64,000 nucleotides of DNA from Sciurus carolinensis (taxonomy: Eukaryota > Chordata > Mammalia > Rodentia > Sciuridae). The stretch is taken from contig NC_062223.1 of assembly GCF_902686445.1 (NCBI RefSeq), positions 60,785,998 to 60,849,997 of the forward strand, given 5' to 3'. The translations under genes were made by a program, and so were the position numbers. The notes below the pieces were generated by a model. The model was not told the origin of the DNA. It saw nothing but the letters and a program-made list of their open reading frames with translations, and did not search any database. Below are positions 1-12,914 of this stretch, piece after piece. Position 1 is the stretch's first letter. Each line of letters opens with the position of its first letter.

Positions 1-314
1 GCTCTCTGGTCTTTCCTGTGTGAAGAGTAGCACTCTCTCATTTCTATCTCTTTTTGGAACTAGTACCATACATATTTTTATCTTATGGTTTTATCCTCTT
101 TGGCATGGTTCTAATCATTGGTCCATTAAGCATAAGATCATGAGTCTATTGGAACTGAAAAACTTCTATTCCATGGAACTCTTTGATTTGTAAAAATTCA
201 AAATTTCTTTCTTGAACTATTTTTATTGTTTTTGTTTGTGTTAAATTATTTGTATGTGAGTTTCTTTTTAAAGGACTTTTATGTCTTTCATGAAAGACAT
301 TTGCTACATGCCTA

Positions 315-505
315 CCAAATCCTGGGTACTTGTATATACATAGTTTAATCTTTGTAGGAACTCTTTCAAGGTAGATGCAGTGTTCTTAATTTTATGAATG
401 GGACATGGAGGGTCAATAAGTTAAGTAACTTCTCAGGTTCACAGACTTAGTAAATAAATGGACTGGTATTTAAATCCTAATTCCAAACCATTCCATCAAA
501 CCACA
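315..505 (-). repeat. MIR SINE remnant
   Basis: Read on the minus strand this follows the MIR consensus. On the plus strand the antisense hallmarks are a degraded 'gatgaggaaactgaggca' block (tatgaatgggacatggaggg), then 'aagttaagtaacttctcagg' and the 'acagacttagtaaat' block. It is heavily diverged and has no visible target duplication. Confidence 0.7.
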
Positions 506-1954
506 CTTTTCTTTCTGACATTAGATTCTGTTAAGATTAGTAGCAGTTTTCCAGCTCAAAGCACCATCAATGCAAATAAAGATTTATCTTTGAAGAAATC
601 TAAATAAATAATAGATTAAGCATAATAACTATGAAAGTTTTTTAGAGGACTCTCTCAATTTTGGGAAATTTGAGGGGGTGCTTATATGAGAAGAATACCA
701 GTGGATAAATGATGCAGATTTTTTTCTCATAACAAACATGATAGCTCGGGAAAACTAGACATTCTGTAACTTGATAGGTATACAAATAGATACTTGTGGT
801 AAAGAACCTTTTAGTATGCAAGACAGTGGGTAGTCATACTTGTCTTTTATAATGATAACTGAAACAATTCTGTGCAATGATTCATGGAAACAATTGGATT
901 CTCATGTTCTCCTGGAGCTGTTTATGATAATAGGTTACCAGCAAAGGCAAGTGAGAAATTTAAAGCAAATAGCTATAAGAAAAGGGAGGGAATGGTAGAG
1001 GTAGCGAGGAAAAAATACAAGATAGCACAACTTTAGTTATTCCTGAAACCAGACTGATTGTTGTATATAAAAAAAGTTGGTGACAAAAACCTTTCTTCAG
1101 TTTTTATGGACAGTTACACTTTATAAAAATTCATGTCCTTGTATGAGGTTTTTCTATTTATTTCTTCTGAAATTAGAGTGTATACAATGTTATATGGTAG
1201 ATTTTAAGAGCATATCTAAATTATTCTACATTCCCTGAACAAACGTGTAGATGAATAGTGGGTTAAATACGTATTGTTCAAGTTCCTTATCTTGTTTTCC
1301 CTCAAGGCTGTCCTTAACACCTACTTTTGTAACAAAGCAACTCCAGTTGTCTGACGTGTCTGATATAGTTTCTCTTGTCAGAGCTGAAAAATGGAATTTG
1401 GATCTCATAAGTCTCTGGGCCTTGAAATGAATGGACAGTGACGTATTTGTTTTATTTCACCATTTTCTGTTTAAGGATATAGTTAAATGTTCATCATCTA
1501 GGCTAACCAGAAAAAAACCAACATGCTGTAGAAAGCATCTATAGTTAACACCCCCCCCCCCAAATTTACTGTATAAAAACTGTAGTGAACCCCCAACCTT
1601 AATGGCCAGTAGCTTTAACTGTCCCTCAGCCAATTTTGCTGTCAAATTGCCTAGAATGGGTCAGATTAGTCGGTTAGAGTATTACCTGATCCAATTTCTT
1701 TTCTCTCTCGTTCTCTCTCCTTCCCTCCTCTGGTTGTTACCTGATAATTAAATATCTCCAACTCTAGAACTGGGAAGGAAGGAAAAATTAAAGATAAAAA
1801 GTTATTTGACTAAGCTTTGAATTAATATATAAGAATATGTAACTGGAATATTCAGAATAAAGTTATACAAGAAGGGTAAAGCATGACCAGATGTTAATTA
1901 AAAATAGCTAATAATTTACTTAATTTAGATTTCAGAAACCTTTGATTCTAATAC

Positions 1955-2170
1955 CATCTGCCCTGGGGTTATACCGCTGGAATTCAAATTCTACCTTCTG
2001 TAGTTACTAGGTATGACCTTCGGTATCTTTTTATTTTTTACTAGTTTTTGCCTTAGTTTCCTTTATCAGTAAACATGGACAATGAAATTATCTAATTCCT
2101 AGAGTTACGTTGAGAACTCAGTGAGATTATACATGTAGCAGTGCTGTGACTGGTACTTTCTAAGCATCTA
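1955..2170 (+). repeat. MIR SINE remnant
   Basis: Plus-strand MIR order is recognisable: a 'ctggaattcaaattctacc' block, the 'gttactaggtatgacctt' block, 'gccttagtttcctttatcag' (CTCAGTTTCCTCATCTGTAA relative), then a 'gtgagattatacatgtag' tail. Old and diverged. Confidence 0.75.
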
Positions 2171-2449
2171 GAAAACTATGTATCTTTCCAACTGTTTCTC
2201 AACATCCCTCCATTCATCTGTCCATCTGTTTAGCTGTCCATATTTTTAATGTTTGATAGCATTTATTGATGATTTTTTAAATACGATGATTTAAAATATG
2301 AATGAATGTAATGGGCCAGGGAATGTGGGAGAGACATTTCTTGAAAACTGTTCACAGTAGTCTAGAAACTTTAAATTCTCTGGATACTGTTTTTCTGGTT
2401 AAGTATAATACCCTTAATTTATTTCTGCTTATTCACTTAACAGTGTTTA

Positions 2450-2580
2450 AATAATTGGCTAATATTTATTGAGTGTTTTCTTTGCATAAAACATTTTACA
2501 AGCTATGGTGGGAATACAGAGAAGTATAGAGTTTTGTTTTCATCCTTGAAAAATTTATAATCTGGCTGGGATTGCTTTTA
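2450..2580 (-). repeat. L2 LINE 3'-end fragment
   Basis: Antisense L2 3' terminus: 'tatttattgagtgttttctt' followed by a decayed 'gggaatacagagaa' and 'catccttgaaaaatttataa' blocks, the order seen in L2 read from its 3' end. Confidence 0.6.
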
Positions 2581-2732
2581 AATTATAATGACATCATGTA
2601 CTTTAAAAGATTACTTTTTGTATATGCATTCAGGATTGAATATGTGATATAAAAAATAATTTCTCAGAATACTACCTAAATGGGATTAGAAAAAGGATGA
2701 ATCATAGTTATGTAAATAATCCCAGGTGGTTA

Positions 2733-2974
2733 GCTAGTGATAAGAAAGGTGAGAGCTGGGTTGTAGCTTAGTGGTAGAGTGCTTGCCTAACATGTGTGAA
2801 GCATTGGATTCCATCCTCAGCATCACATATAAATAAATAAATAAAATAAAAGTCCATTGACAACTAAAAAAAATTAAGAAAAAAAAGGAAGGTGAGGAAA
2901 TAGTGGAGGAAAGGCAGTGATAAGAAAAGCTAGTGATAAGAAAGGAAGGTGAAGAAATAGTGGAAGAAAAGCAG
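2733..2974. repeat. Tandem duplication of about 45 bp, one copy split by a SINE
   Basis: The second copy at 2929-2974 reads gctagtgataagaaaggaag followed by gtgaagaaatagtggaagaa. The first copy starts identically at 2733 (gctagtgataagaaagg), is interrupted by the ID SINE, and resumes at about 2886 with ggtgaggaaatagtggagga. The two copies differ at only a few positions, and a short extra 'cagtgataagaaa' lies between them. Confidence 0.75.
2755..2888 (+). mobile_element. ID-type SINE (squirrel family)
   Basis: tRNA-derived body beginning gctgggttgtagcttagtgg, with A box, 'gcttgcctaacatgtgtgaa' and B-box region 'ggattccatcctcagcatca', then an (ATAA)n and A-rich tail. This is the ID-derived SINE that is abundant in squirrel-like rodents. 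Flanking 'aagaaaggtga' and 'aaggaaggtga' look like an imperfect target duplication. Confidence 0.9.
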
Positions 2975-3029
2975 AAAAAAATCTGAGAAGCAATATTAAG
3001 TGAAGTTTGAGTGTATCAGTATAGTTAGA

Positions 3030-3720
3030 GTAGAATATTAAAGTGTAGGCTACTATAAGGTAAATTTGGAAAGATTAGTTGGATCTGGATGGAGGGCCTT
3101 GAATGCCAGGCGCAGGAGTTTGGACTTTAGTCTCTTGTCAGAGTAGAGCCACTGATGGGTTCTGATCAGGAGAGTGCTTTGATGAAGGGAGTTTCTATTT
3201 CCAGGATGGATTTGGAGAGGGGATATTAAGTTGAGATAAACTGATTTAGAATCTGCTATAGGAGTTTAGGTATGAGGTGTAATAAAGCCCCGTACTAAGG
3301 TGAGTATGAATATGGTAAAAAGGAAGAGCCTGAGAAAGTATTAGGGAGGAACTGATGCAGCTTAATGATAGACTGGCAGTGAGTAGCAAGGATGAAAAAG
3401 AGAAGGGTGTAGTGTTCAGTGTTTTGAAGCTGGATGATTGTGAGACTATTAGTGTTCTGGGTGTGAATGAATGAGGGAAGGTGTTGAGGAAAATAATAAT
3501 AAATGTAGTTTTAAGTTTGTTTCATATGACATTGCAGAGGATGCCTTGGAATAAATGCCTTGCAGTCATTTTTGGGGACTGTTGTATTTCAGGGAGATGA
3601 GAGCTCAGTGTTGAGGACATAGATACAAAAATTATTTGATTTATATGTTATGTAATGAGATGTTTGATAAAAGGAGTATAGAGAAGGAATAAGGTTTAGG
3701 TTAGCAGCATTGATGTGTGA
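3030..3720 (-). repeat. L2 LINE internal fragment
   Basis: Antisense L2 body: 'agggccttgaatgccaggcg' and 'ggagtttggactttagtctc', then 'gttctgatcaggagagtgct' and, further right, the region corresponding to the antisense RT 3' portion. Strongly decayed, no open frame. Confidence 0.65.
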
Positions 3721-3804
3721 GTGGTATTTTCTGTGATTATCGATCCACTTTAATTAAAAATAATATTATTATTCAACTCTCCCTATCTGCTTTTCCCTCT
3801 CTCT

Positions 3805-3940
3805 TTCTTCCCAATATCATTGATTGTTTACAAAGTGTTGTGCACTGTGTTGGGCACTGAATATCCTGTAATAAATAAGACAGACATGATCCTTGCCCTC
3901 ATGGATCATGTTGAATAAATCTTTTAAAAAAAGTAGACAC
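3805..3940 (-). repeat. L2 LINE 3'-end fragment
   Basis: Antisense L2 3' end: 'gcactgtgttgggcactgaa', then 'tgtaataaataagacagaca' and 'tgatccttgccctcatggat', the standard order of the L2 terminus read in reverse. Confidence 0.75.
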
Positions 3941-3949
3941 AATTTTTAA

Positions 3950-6900
3950 GTGATTCCTCTTTTTCTTCCATTTACCATAAGCTTATGATAAAATCATCAT
4001 CAGAATTTATCTTCCTCTTGCTGATACTTTGTTATTACTATATTATAAGAAATACTCTGTAGGAGTATAATTTCAGGGCTCAAATTACTCATCATTGAAG
4101 TTCAAAAAATACTGATTGCATCCCCTGTGCTGGCAGGTTTTTATTGTATAAGCTTATAAGTAGGGTCTCTTGGGAAAAAAGTTTATATTTCTTGGAATTT
4201 GTAAGATTAAGAAAAAAGATGTTTTCCTAAACCAATCTATTTTTCACATCAAAACACTTAAATGATGTGAAATTGATCTCCAACTGTAACTTGCAACAAG
4301 AGATTGAACTTCCTTTCTCCTATTTCTTCCTATTCTTCTTCTGCTTCTGATTTAGCCACCAAGTCTACCCCAAGTGTTCATTTCCCTCTTCTTCTTCTTC
4401 TTTTTAAACCCTTTCCTAATAAAATAGGGGAATGGAGAAGGACAAATGCAATGCAAGATTGAATACCCAATTCAGATTTACATAGGATGCAATCAATCCT
4501 TCTAAGGAATGAGATATCAGATTGTCAATGTCTGAATTTTGTATTCTCAGATTTGAGCTCAGGGTATCCTATGTCTGCTGATGATGGTCTCTAATTCATT
4601 CTATTTTCATCCTGGTAGAGTGCTCCTTCTCTCCTCCCAAATTAGTCCAGTTGGGGTTAGATGATTATACATGGTATTATTTAGAATAGCAATATCAGGT
4701 AAAATGGCATATTAGGCATTAGTTATATAATGTATCTTTCTGATGAAAAGAGAGGGACATTGATGAAAGAAGAAAAGTCATCTGAGTGGGGAGTACTTTG
4801 GGCCTGGGAGTTTTTGTCACATTTGAAGGAATGATGTAAATTTGAACATTTTAAAGTTTGAGTTAGATATAAAATTACTTTTCTAAGAGAGCTTTTTGCA
4901 GTTTGTTGGGAGAATCATGATATTAGTGGTATTTATTTTTATTAGGACATTAGAAATCTGTGAGAATGGGAAAAACCATTAGAGTGTGGAAAAAAACATG
5001 TAAAATTTTCAGTGCTTTACTACTAACCCAGCTTTGGATTACTGAGGTCACTATGATAATGAACCAATCTGGTCACCAAATTTGGACAAGACTTACAGAT
5101 ACTGAATGTCTCAGAAATAGTTGTAGATATATATCTTCTCATCCATTATGTTTATAAATTTGGGTAGAGATAGGAGATCAGTTTTGTGAAGTGACTAGAG
5201 ACCAATTTAGAAAACAAAAATATAGCATAACTTTTTTCTCTCAAGGAAAAATGGAGACAAAAAAGCTTTTGAAGTGGCTCCTACCTGTCCTTTTCAACCT
5301 TAAGAAAGGCTTCTAGGCTAAAAAGCAAGGTTTTTATGATGGACATGCTGCTAATATACACAGCATTACGGGTCCAAGTGGCAGTGATATAACTTGGAGG
5401 CCTTTGTAGTATATCTGGAAAGTTGTAGTGGTCTAATATTTATTTTCATTTTTCATGAATTGGTCTTTCTTGTTTTTCACTTTTATTTGATGCAAGACTA
5501 ATAAGTTTTATTGTTAAGTAACATAAAATTGCATTATAACACTCAGTATTAAAATGCACTCCTTTTTTTGGGAAGCCAGATAGATGTGTTTACTCTGTAG
5601 AGAGATTTAGATTTGATTTTTTGTTTTCTTCATGGTAATTATGTTTGCACTTTGCTGATCACTAGTTGTGCATTATTACAATGGAAGGTGACAATTTGAT
5701 TGTCTTCAATTGGAGAAACAAGTAATTTTATATTCACTAAGCTGTCAGGTAACACTAACTCACAGCACTAAGAGCTCCTGGCAATGCGGTTTGGCACCTA
5801 TATTTAACTGCTTTGATGCTTGTGTAACCTCTGCTGAATCAGAAATACTTTGCCTGCTGGAAATGGTTTTCAGGGCTGTACAATGAGGTTTTCATTAAGT
5901 AGACAAACTGAAAATGAACTGCAAAGCCTTGGTTGTTTCCCTCCTCCCCTTTTCCTTCTCCCCTCCTCCTTCCCCTTGTCCCTCCCTCCTGCTCTTCTTC
6001 TTCTTGTCCTTCTTTGATAGGAACCTGAAATTTATCCTTTATTTAATTACATGAAAGGAAATGGTAGATAGCTTTATTTGGCTGAAGGAGAACCTCAGAG
6101 ATTAGCTTCTTTTCATAATTTTGTTCAGTGTTACCATGTGTGAACTGTTACATTTTGAAACAGTCTGTATAGTATCAGTTTTCATTTTTCTCTTTTTTTC
6201 TCCTGGCAATATTAAAGAGGAAAACAGAAGTAAGAATTGAAAAATATATGGTGATAGCTTCTCTTGCTTTCTCTTGAGAAGTTATTTTTCTGGTGTATGG
6301 TTTTTTATTAATAATTAGATAAGATATCCTATAATTGGGCTTCCATATTAGTGGATAGTTTTTAGGCTGACAAAGGCATGTCTGTTATTCACTTTAAAAA
6401 TTACGATTCTCATTTCATGTGACTAGAAAATTTCGAAGTGAAAAGTAAATTCATTATGCTATTATTTTAGATAACTTTCTATCACCCAATTCACATAGAG
6501 TTTTCAGTTGATCTATAAAGACATTGAGCTGATTAAAATCCTGTGAATTAGTGTGTATTTATAGTAGTGATTGTTTGGTTTTACTCTTAATGTTAAGTCA
6601 CTAATTTTATTTATATACTCCAGTCCCGACTTTCCAAAGCAAAACCCCCAAACCAGCTACTGAGATAAACTGTCAGAAAACTCAATAGTATTGCGATCAA
6701 GAAAAAGGATAGAGGTTACATGAAGTCAAGTTGTTTTGATCCCAGGAAGAAACTGGATACTCAGGGACAAATGTAATAATTATAGGTTTTCCATAGGCAG
6801 TCAGTCAACAGGCCAGTCCTTACGCTGCTTGCCTGTCTCTTCCATCGGATACTAACCAATTAGACAGAGATGGTTACGTGATGTAACATTATCAGGAGAA

Positions 6901-9900
6901 ACAATTCATGAGTCAAAGCATTCCAAGACATATGAGCTCTAGTCCAAAGAACAGTCTTAAGCTATATAAAGTGACAGCAATATTGTCAGCTAAATATAAA
7001 CTCCAGAAATACAAACTTTGATGACTTCAGAAGAATCTGTTCCAGGTAGTCCTTGTTTTATAAGAACTTCAAAGGGCTTTTGGAGATAATTTTGGAGTTT
7101 TGGTGTGAAAATTCAGAAGCCTTAATAAAGTCAAAACCCATTCACATAAGCCCCTTTATAGACATTCTTCAAGAACTTCAAGTGTATTTGATTTGCATCA
7201 TCTCTGTTGATTTGACAGCTAACTCAAGTCACTGAGTTTTTTTCTAGTTATGTATTGTCTTTGTGTGCTACCATATACATTTTTGAAAGAGCTTCTAAAA
7301 ACTCTAGAAAATAAGCTTATAACTTTCCAAGGAGCTCTGAAAGCAGTTACCTTCTTTCCCCTGAATTTTCTCAATTGCTTATTAACCAGATGGAAGAGAA
7401 AGAAAAACCTGGCAAAAGCCCAGGGATGTTTGGAGGTGGAATGGAGAAGAGGAGGTGGTTGTGCTGAGTAAAACAAAACAAAGAATCAATAACAACCCTT
7501 GGGCTTTACCAGAATAAAGCAGGCAAGGTTTTAAAAGGAATGACTTCATTTTGATGTCTAGAATCAGAGTTCTCCTTGTAACTCCTTCCCAAGATCCCTA
7601 AACGTGGGAATTAGTAGTACAGGAAAAGGATTTAAAAAAAATTCTTTGCCCTAGGCTGGGTGGACTGGCATCCTTTGTAAGGGTTCCTGGGTATTGTGCA
7701 TTTTGGCAGCTGAACATATCTGTTACACATGCTCCTTAAAATGAGAGGCACTGTGTTATATTTTGGAAAATTAGTTGTTTATTTCTCAGAGTCAGATCAA
7801 GTGCAATATTAAATTAACAGTGAATTATCTGACTGAAATAAGTCTACCTTGTTAGCCTAGAGCTGAGCTGCAAAAATAAATGTGAATATTGGCCTGAACT
7901 TTTTATTTTTTCTGTAAGTAAACCAACTATTAAAATGTTGCTTTATGTTAAAAAACAGGAATCTTGTGAATAAATATAACACACCTAAAAAGTGAATGCC
8001 ATTTGATAAAAGTAATCAATATGTTTTAAAAATAAATAAAGTTCAGCAAATTCAATGACTCTTTTGGAAAGTCCCAAATCATAGTTTTGAGAGATGGTTT
8101 CTTTCCAAGTAATAATTTTAAAAATGTAATTTTGAGTGACATGCCTTATAAGAATGTTTAAAAGTTTAAACATTTAAAAATAATCCTAACTTTAAAAAAA
8201 ACTTTAAAAAATAATAATATCATATCAGGAAGATTCTAGGTAATATTGTTTTCTGAAATAGAGGACTTAATGTATAGTTATCTGATATCCTGATGATTTT
8301 ATAACATCTTGGGCCAACTAATTTTAATTTCTTGTTTAAGGAGAGAAAGTAAATTTATAGTCTGAGTCTGTAATGGCTAAACATTCAGATTTTATACTGG
8401 AGGTTTGGAGTAGAATAATTATCACTTTTTTAGAAGCATTCCTTCTGATTTCCCATTATCAATTATTGGAGGCTTTATCTCCAACAATATCATTCTCCAA
8501 TGTCCTAAGCCCAAAGTTCTTCCAATGGCCTAGTATCCTGGGAATTCATTTGATCTGTTGGGCAGAGACATTTCAAACTTGGGGAACATATGATGGGAGT
8601 TCAGTTTTATATGTCCCAAAGATATTTAATTCTCTTTGGAGATTTTACTTGATAATAGCTGTGCCCCAGAAAACCATCTTGTTTAACCAATGTGATAAGT
8701 TGACAATGTAGTTTTTCTCTCTGATTATAATGTACTCTGTGTAGTCAATACACTGGTACCATGTGAGTGTAATTTCCTCTTTTATTTTATCTCCAATGCA
8801 CTGTATTATAAATAAACAGTTAAAAAAAACACCAAACAAATCTGTTGCATCTCCTTTTAAGATTGTACCACTGTAGACACTTGTTCTAGTAAAGTAGAAT
8901 TGGGCGCATTTGATTGCATTTAAATTTTTCATGCTTCAGCAGTTTGGCTGGGAGCACAGTAAAGAAAAATCCCATGAGCGAGGATAGTTTAGAATAATAG
9001 AACTTGATTTTGTGTATTATAGCGGCAACATTTGCGCTGCTTTAGTTAGGGTTGTGTCAGCACTTCCATTATAAACCCCTGTTTTCAGGGGGTATAACTA
9101 GGAAGATTTTTTTAATACAAATTAAAAAAACAATTCATTTGAATGATTTTTAAGTTATAATAGTGCAAAAATAAAACAAAGTAAAGTCACATAGAAATTG
9201 ACCATTTGCACACGGATTTTTATTTTCTTTTGCTTATTGGTTGTATATGGTAGCAGCTAGGCAAAGGTGCTATTCTAAAACATTGGAGGGGAGGTGAAAG
9301 ACTTTGTAATGGAAAGTTACTGATATAAGCATTAAAATAAGTGTAAGCATTCCACATGATGTTTAAAATATTGATTAACAAGGTGTATTTCATTTATGAG
9401 TTTCCAATGGAGAGTAACTATAGTACAGAGGTTGTAGTAAAGGTATTTCCAAAAGTCAAGTATCTTTGCAATTTCTAGAATACAGTTTAATGGTTCTAGT
9501 AAAATGTTTAACAAGGGAAAGCTAAAGAAAGAAAATGAACGAGGATATAATCAGTAAATTGAAGGATTATAAAATAAACAATTGCATACAAAATAAGAAA
9601 ATCAAATCTAATAATCAGCAAATCTAAGGTTTATTTAAATAAACTCTGCATTAAAAATAATTTGTGCACATTTACTTACAAAAACCCAAACAAAATCATC
9701 ATCTATAATAACATGATATAACATCAATACCAAAAATAAAAAACAAACCTGAAAAAAACCCAACAATTTTATCAAAAGGAAATAACTTGCAAAAGAACAA
9801 AAATCTTTTTCTGTTAACAACATATTTCAGAATTACAATAAAGTAAAACATATGTAATTAAATAAAATGTGGAATGGTCTTCTTGGGACAAAGCACATTA

Positions 9901-12670
9901 ATTCTTCAAAGTTGAGTGTGCTTCCCTTGGTTGTTAACCATTGTTGTTCTTCCTCCCCCTTCTCTTTTTCCCCTTAGGATGGTGTGAACTGAGGATGAAC
10001 AGTCAGATTTAATATGAGATTTTTTGTTTTTTGCAGCCTGTCTTTTATTTGCAACCTTGATACACATTTGTATTTGTAGGTGCAAAATAAAAGACAAATT
10101 GTGTGATGCTATAAATAGGTAGCTTTCCTGGATGGTCACTGGAGGAATCACCAGAAGACTGTTGATGAAGTAGAGGTGAAGCTTTTCCTCACTAATTGTA
10201 TTCAGCGTGTAATTTCTAAACTTCCCTCTGAATTTTGATTTTCAATTAACACTCCCCATTTGAAGATAATTTTCTATTTAATGTAATTGCAGGAAATAAT
10301 TTATTGGCTGATTAAGACTGAGGACCCAGCCTTCCTTAAGAAAACACTCTAACAAACCAGCCTTTAAACTCAACTCATAGCTTTGGACAGATTTAGGCTA
10401 TTTTTACAGCTGCACGGTTGTGTTTAATTAGGATTGTGGGCTATTGTTCACTGGTGCAGTTTATAGTTGAAATTATTCTTAAGAGACTATTTTCATTTTG
10501 GGTTTTGTGTCATGATTAATTTATGCTAAAGCAACAATCACAGATATTGCTATTGGAAGGAGCCAATTCTCTTTATAATAAGAGGATGTTTATTGGGGGA
10601 GCTAAAGTTACCCTCAGTTTTGGATTATGACTTTCAATTGTATTTAACTGTTTTAAAAAGCAGCAATAAATTCATTCTTTTGTTTTTAATGTGAATAATT
10701 ACATTATCAGCTGTCATTATCTGAAACTATGAAAACACTCTTGTTTGTGGCAAGCTCTTGATAAACTTACAGAACAGTTATAATTTGCCTGGTTTTACTA
10801 CAGTGTTTATGGGGCCAATAAAGTAAGCCATATAGTAATTTTTGTATACTAAGAAACATCATTTGGTTACCACTTTCTGTGTATGTCCATTCATTGGTAC
10901 TGATCAAAATTGCTCAAGCAAGTACTAGTCTGATTCTTTGATACAGTATTCTTTAAAGCATTTAATTTCTTTACCTTCAAAGAAAATATAGGCATTCTTC
11001 TGCACTCTTCCCCCATTTTAGTTTCTAGTATCAAGTCTAATAGATGAAATTTTATTATTTGTAGACTGATTATTATAAGTAGGTATCAGCATTTTAATAT
11101 GTTTCAAAGCACTTCAAAAGCCTGTAATACTTTTATTTAGAACTGTGCATAATTAGATTAGCTGATCTTATATTAATTTTTTTCACTGTAGGATACTAAA
11201 TCTGAGCCCCCTCATTAATTGTGAGAAATTTAGCATTAGCTGTTAAATCCTATGTGAAACATGGGCTGCTACATAAAAACTACTGTTTAAATTGGAATTA
11301 ACTTAATTATTTTTCTTTGCACTTGATATTTCCTTCACTGCAATATTCATGAAAGCATGTGACAGATTTGTAAATTTAACTGTTAATCTCAGATTTCTAG
11401 ACCCTTTAATCAGTATTTATTTGTCTGTAGAAACAGTACTAGCAAGTTAATGATTTGCTAATTTGAAAAATGCTCATGTGGTTTCCTATGTTAACTGATT
11501 TGTGCATTTTTTAAAAAATGGTATGAAATCAATTAATGTTAAAGAGCAATTAAGGTGGAGATTTTATTCCTTTCATTACACAGCAGTTTTAGAGCTAGAG
11601 ATACAATAAACCAAAAACAATATAAAGTTTTAGAAAAAATGGTTTCTTAAAGTTGTGAACTTTTGTTGGTTTTATCATTACCCATTTTGCTAAGAAATTC
11701 ATTTTGATAAGTGATATTCTAAAAGTCTTGAAATTCTGTTTAATCGTCATGATTATCTGATTGCATATGAAAACACAGCATGGAGACCTTGTCATGCAGA
11801 GTATAGTCAGTGTTTATATGTGCATACACAAATGAATATTCAATATTATTGTTGAAGGTTTTAAAATATTTTGGATAGTAGGCATTTTACTATTTTCATA
11901 GGAAATACTTTGAATCTTATATGTTCTTTCTAACATAAAACAGAGGTGTATTTATTTTAGATACCTAATTCAAATGCTACAAAACTGCCTAAGACTAATC
12001 TAACATTATAAGCCACTCAATCAATAAGTCACTTACAAAATAACTTAAAACAATCAACACATCTTGAAGGTCTTTAGGAAAACTTTAGATCAGCACCAAG
12101 TAAAGTACTATTAGGCCTGGTACTCATAATGCAAGGTAAACTAAGAAGTAAGGACCAGATTTGCTTAGGACTTCATTATGTATTATTTATTTTGATTATA
12201 CTTTTCTACATAGACTTCTTTTGTTCTTACATAAACCACAGGAGAAATTTGGATGTTTTTGCTCTGAAATCTTCCTGCCAACTGGCTCATTTGCCATTTC
12301 ATTCATTCATTCTTTTCATTGCTAACCATCAGCCTAATTACTCTCAAAAAGCTTGTAATGTAGTTGAGAAAACTGGGAGGAAAAAATATGTACACATATA
12401 TACAGTACATTGTGAAGACATTCTGTAGGAATTTCATTTATGGATTGCATAAGAGAGAAACATGCAGAAATTACTGGGAAGAGGTTTGCAGAATTAAAAC
12501 CAAAGAGGGAAGGTGGGACATGTAAGTCAAGAGTTTTCTTCATCAGTGGTTTAGGGTAGACTTTAACTATCTCTAAAATTAAAGAACTTCTAAATTAGTC
12601 AAATATAAGGAACAGTGCATTCATTTGTTGTTGACAATCCTTTTGAATTCATGGCATTTTTCTTCTTCTA
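3950..12670. other. Transposon-poor intronic stretch upstream of the start-codon exon
   Basis: About 8.7 kb in which I recognise no SINE, LINE, LTR or DNA transposon, only short low-complexity patches (CT-rich at 5940-6015, A/T-rich segments). The parts at about 10200-10800 and 11090-11500 look like unique, non-decayed sequence with many TAAT cores, as in vertebrate conserved non-coding elements. That interpretation needs alignment; the lack of repeats is a reading by eye. Confidence 0.5.
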
Positions 12671-12677
12671 TAGAAGA

Positions 12678-12914
12678 ATGTCTTCCAAGCAAGCCACCTC
12701 TCCATTTGCCTGTGCAGCTGATGGAGAGGAAGCGATGACCCAGGATTTGACCTCAAGGGAAAAGGAAGAGGGCAGTGATCAACATGTGGCCTCCCATCTG
12801 CCTCTGCACCCCATAATGCACAACAAACCTCATTCTGAGGAGCTACCAACACTCGTCAATACCATTCAACAAGATGCTGATTGGGACAGCGTTCTGTCAT
12901 CTCAGCAAAGAATG
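12678..12914 (+). CDS. SOX6: SOX6 first coding exon (residues 1-79)
   Basis: This exon encodes the amino terminus of SOX6, a SOXD-group HMG-box nuclear transcription factor that acts in cartilage, muscle, erythroid and neural development. The frame opens [17 protein letters not shown] and includes [20 protein letters not shown], which match SOX6. SOX5, the close paralogue, reads differently here (MSSKRPASPYGEADGE), so SOX5 is rejected. The exon begins at about 12674 after a pyrimidine-rich acceptor ending in tatag, so only about four 5'UTR bases precede the ATG. An A at -3 gives a reasonable start context. It ends AGA ATG with donor gtgagc at 12915, leaving phase 0 after residue 79. Without splicing the frame would run 33 codons into the intron, which is not protein-like. 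No DNA-binding domain is encoded here; the coiled coil and HMG box lie in later exons outside the window. Confidence 0.96.

Larger units (their letters stand above)
1..12673 (+). other. SOX6: SOX6 5' intron, 3' portion
   Basis: No coding sequence is supported here. The segment precedes the acceptor of the start-codon exon, so it is the end of an intron separating 5' untranslated exon(s), outside the window, from the first coding exon. The first 4 kb hold decayed MIR and L2 pieces plus one ID SINE. From about 3.95 kb to the exon I recognise no transposon. The pyrimidine-rich patch at about 5940-6015 and a short C11 run at 1551-1561 are low complexity. The many short open frames have no codon pattern or family resemblance that I can see. 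Confidence 0.85.

Noticed and set aside
5940..6015. CT-rich tract as a promoter or polypyrimidine regulatory site
   Set aside because: Simple low-complexity pyrimidine sequence, with no AG-bounded exon, TATA or CpG island next to it.
8373..8711. 112-codon plus-strand open frame
   Set aside because: No family resemblance, mixed hydrophobic composition as in random AT-rich DNA, and no matching splice signals.
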